A stretch of 64,000 nucleotides of DNA, taken from NCBI RefSeq assembly GCF_003337375.1, contig NZ_QPJD01000008.1, positions 242,674 to 306,673 of the forward strand, in the 5' to 3' direction. Shown here piece by piece: positions 62,403 through 64,000 of this stretch. Both the position numbers and the translations under genes were made by a program. Source of the stretch: Paenibacillus prosopidis. GTDB taxonomy: Bacteria > Bacillota > Bacilli > Paenibacillales > Paenibacillaceae. Position 1 is the first letter of the stretch. Each line of letters opens with the position of its first letter. The notes beneath the pieces were generated by a model. That model searched no databases, was not told where the DNA came from, and saw only the letters and a list, made by a program, of their open reading frames with translations.

Positions 62403-63188
62403 ATGAAGATGCAACCAATACGTATCGGTGTCGCTAGCATAATCGCAGCAACGGTAATCGGCGCAGGATTAACGGCTCCAACGGCAGGTGCAGCACCTGC
62501 AGTGAACACGAACTCCAATGTTCAAACTTACACACTTAATCAAGATGCGATCAAACAAATCGCTACCCAATATGGTATTGATCTTAGCAAGCTGACTTTC
62601 AACGGCAATACGTTTAACTGCCCTGCATTCGGTGATATTGGAACTGTAACGAAGCCTGGCTTTGGAACACCAGCAACACCGGTAAAACCAGTCCCAACAA
62701 CACCGGCGAAACCAGTCCCAACAACGCCGGCGAAACCAGTCCCTACAACACCGGCAAAACCAGTCCCAACAACACCGGCAAAACCAAGCACAGGCAACAC
62801 GAATACCGGATCGCCTAGCTTGAGCGCGTTCCAATCGCAAGTTATTGATCTAGTAAACCAAGAACGTGCCAAAGCTGGTTTGTCTGCTGTGAAGAGTGAC
62901 GCGCTTCTAACGAAGGTCGCAACTGAGAAAGCAAGAGACATGGACGTAAACAATTACTTCAGCCACACTTCGCCGACTTACGGATCGCCATTTGATATGA
63001 TGCGTCAATTCGGAGTGACTTATTCCTATGCAGGTGAGAACATCGCTTCCGGTCAAAGAACACCACAAGAGGTTATGACAGCATGGATGAACAGTTCAGG
63101 TCACCGAGCTAACATCTTGAGCAAAAACTTCACAAAAATCGGCGTTGGTTATGTAAACGGCGAATGGGTTCAAATGTTTATCGGTTAA
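62403..63188 (+). CDS. Secreted CAP-domain (SCP/YkwD-like) protein
   Basis: This 261-residue exported protein has a signal peptide (about 1-33, cut after AGA), an N-terminal region ending PAFGDIGTV, four KPVPTTPA repeats (about 95-126), and a C-terminal CAP domain (about 138-261): VIDLVNQERAKAGLSAV, YFSHTSP, YSYAGENIASGQ, WMNSSGHRANIL and VGYVNGEWVQMFIG. The CAP fold is well kept in YkwD-type spore or wall proteins, function unknown. AGGAGGAAAA is directly upstream. It is followed by its own terminator and the LysM-3D gene. Confidence 0.92.
   Translation: MKMQPIRIGVASIIAATVIGAGLTAPTAGAAPAVNTNSNVQTYTLNQDAIKQIATQYGIDLSKLTFNGNTFNCPAFGDIGTVTKPGFGTPATPVKPVPTTPAKPVPTTPAKPVPTTPAKPVPTTPAKPSTGNTNTGSPSLSAFQSQVIDLVNQERAKAGLSAVKSDALLTKVATEKARDMDVNNYFSHTSPTYGSPFDMMRQFGVTYSYAGENIASGQRTPQEVMTAWMNSSGHRANILSKNFTKIGVGYVNGEWVQMFIG
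62685..62780. repeat. 24-base tandem repeat encoding KPVPTTPA
   Basis: Four copies of AAACCAGTCCCAACAACACC-type units start at 62685, 62709, 62733 and 62757, with small third-position changes. They encode the proline-rich linker of the CAP-domain protein. Confidence 0.95.
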
Positions 63189-63215
63189 TCAATGCGTTTG
63201 AAATAAACAGCCGAC

Positions 63216-63251
63216 AAAACGTTAAGGGCGCATAGTCCTTAACGTTTTTTA
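63216..63251 (+). terminator. Terminator of the CAP-domain gene
   Basis: AAACGTTAAGG (63217-63227) and CCTTAACGTTT (63237-63247) form a perfect 11-bp stem, followed by six T. Confidence 0.92.
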
Positions 63252-63305
63252 TTAATTATTGTTTGAAGTAATTAAATTACATATGTTTTAAGGGAGGATA
63301 TTAAT

Positions 63306-63941
63306 ATGAAGAAAAGTACAATTGCGGCAGTTCTCGTAGGCCTGTCTGTTATGATGGCAGCTGGAACAGCACAAGCATCGGCGAAGACACACGTGACTAG
63401 TGACAACGACACCTTTTGGAAGCTTTCCAAACAATACAATGTATCTTTGAATGTGTTGCTTAAGGCCAATCCGAAGATTGATCCTCTTAATGTATACAAA
63501 GGCTTAAAAATTACGATCCCGGCAAAAACCGCTAACGCAAAAACGATGAAAGCAAATTCGAAGAAAGTGAAGCCGACGGTGTCTGCCAAAACAGTTACTG
63601 CAACAAGCGGCAAAACATATACGTATTCGAAAGCGATCAATGTAAAAGCAACGGCTTATACCGCGGCGGCAGCTGAAAACGGATGGGGCCCGATTGACTA
63701 TTTCGGTAACAAGCTGAAAGTCGGAACAGTAGCTGTGGATCCTAAATTGATCCCGCTCGGAACGAAGCTCTATGTTACCGGTTATGATTATAACGGCTTG
63801 CCGGTTGACGGCATGATTGCTACTGCAACGGATACCGGCAGTGCGATCAAGGGGAAACGGATTGACATATTTGTCCCTGGCACAACAAGTGAAGCACGGT
63901 CATTTGGGATTCAAAATGTGAAGGTGTTCATTTTAAAATAA
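63306..63941 (+). CDS. LysM and 3D-domain cell-wall protein (YocH-like)
   Basis: This 211-residue secreted protein has a signal peptide (about 1-25, ending AQASA), a LysM domain (about 28-76, VTSDNDTFWKLSKQYNVSLNVLLKANP), a Lys/Ala-rich linker and a C-terminal 3D domain (about 110-211). That domain has its three aspartates in VAVDPKLIPLG, ATDTGSAI and RIDIFVP. LysM binds peptidoglycan, and the 3D domain is a lytic-transglycosylase-like fold shared with YocH and resuscitation-promoting factors. AGGGAGG precedes the start. Its own terminator closes the window. Confidence 0.93.
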   Translation: MKKSTIAAVLVGLSVMMAAGTAQASAKTHVTSDNDTFWKLSKQYNVSLNVLLKANPKIDPLNVYKGLKITIPAKTANAKTMKANSKKVKPTVSAKTVTATSGKTYTYSKAINVKATAYTAAAAENGWGPIDYFGNKLKVGTVAVDPKLIPLGTKLYVTGYDYNGLPVDGMIATATDTGSAIKGKRIDIFVPGTTSEARSFGIQNVKVFILK

Positions 63942-63944
63942 TAG

Positions 63945-63978
63945 ATAACCGGCAGCCCTCTGGGCTGCCGGTTTTTTG
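63945..63978 (+). terminator. Terminator of the LysM-3D gene
   Basis: AACCGGCAGCCC (63947-63958) pairs perfectly with GGGCTGCCGGTT (63962-63973), then TTTTG. Confidence 0.92.
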
Positions 63979-64000
63979 TTAATGCCCATTATCGGTAAGC

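Noticed and set aside
1..64000. CRISPR array, insertion sequence, prophage or attachment site
   Set aside because: No regularly spaced repeats, transposase, integrase, phage structural gene or terminal repeats were found. The tRNA genes at the left edge have no adjoining integrase, and the only tandem repeats are inside coding regions.

Overview
The window looks like part of a Paenibacillus-type (Bacillales, low to moderate GC) chromosome. The grounds are: strong AGGAGG-type ribosome binding sites with ATG/GTG/TTG starts; repeated LplA/LplB/LplC-type sugar importers paired with YesM/YesN two-component systems; S-layer (SLH) anchoring of a secreted glycosidase; a YheC/YheD ATP-grasp protein; and 3D/LysM and CAP-domain cell-wall proteins. 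Genus is inferred from gene content, because no marker gene other than two tRNAs is present.

Layout. 1-270: tRNA-Lys and tRNA-Leu with a terminator. 444-2934: a sugar oxidoreductase convergent with an AraC regulator, and a small L,D-transpeptidase. 3270-12747: a xylo-oligosaccharide locus (YesN, YesM, lipoprotein, two permeases, leaderless GH10 xylanase, GH8 exo-oligoxylanase) with two cre-like boxes ahead of the lipoprotein gene. 13041-18850: uracil permease, a winged-helix regulator with an unusual C-terminal domain, and a divergent MalEFG-type importer. 18941-19888: a gene graveyard with pieces of a YesM kinase, a binding protein and a glycosidase. 19974-21886: hflK-hflC. 22025-33119: a galactan locus (YesM, YesN, permeases, lipoprotein, a truncated GH53 copy, and a 1155-residue cell-surface GH53 galactanase). 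33382-35805: a GT-C membrane protein with a repeat-derived tail and an ATP-grasp protein. 36206-43331: a further complete importer plus YesN/YesM with no enzyme. 43622-49102: housekeeping and accessory genes (membrane proteins, MBL hydrolase-TetR pair with clear operators, ROK kinase, MFS exporter). 49270-59350: a broken AraC regulator, the paralogous winged-helix regulator divergent from a GH2 glycosidase, an AraC-cupin regulator divergent from a GH31 alpha-xylosidase, a sugar isomerase and a second oxidoreductase. 59566-61327: a PadR operon in which both downstream genes carry an in-frame stop codon. 61473-63978: cell-wall proteins (amidase, CAP, LysM-3D).

How it works together. Extracellular or surface enzymes such as the SLH-anchored GH53 cut plant polysaccharide. 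Lipoprotein-dependent ABC importers bring in oligosaccharides, and leaderless enzymes (GH10, GH8, GH2, GH31) finish degradation inside. Each importer has a dedicated sensor: a YesM/YesN pair for three loci, a winged-helix regulator for two, and AraC-cupin proteins for others. The importers carry no ATPase gene, as expected if a shared MsmX-type ATPase is encoded elsewhere.

The most interesting points are: the two paralogous winged-helix regulators with a shared PTCGL/EYRIPNYL/GVWT-PGDFG domain and operators just downstream of their targets' -10 boxes; two nonsense codons in adjacent genes; the 18.9-19.9 kb graveyard; a GH53 half-copy that has lost the asparagine before its catalytic acid; and a tandem repeat that extends a membrane protein. 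No CRISPR array, prophage, insertion sequence or defence system was seen.
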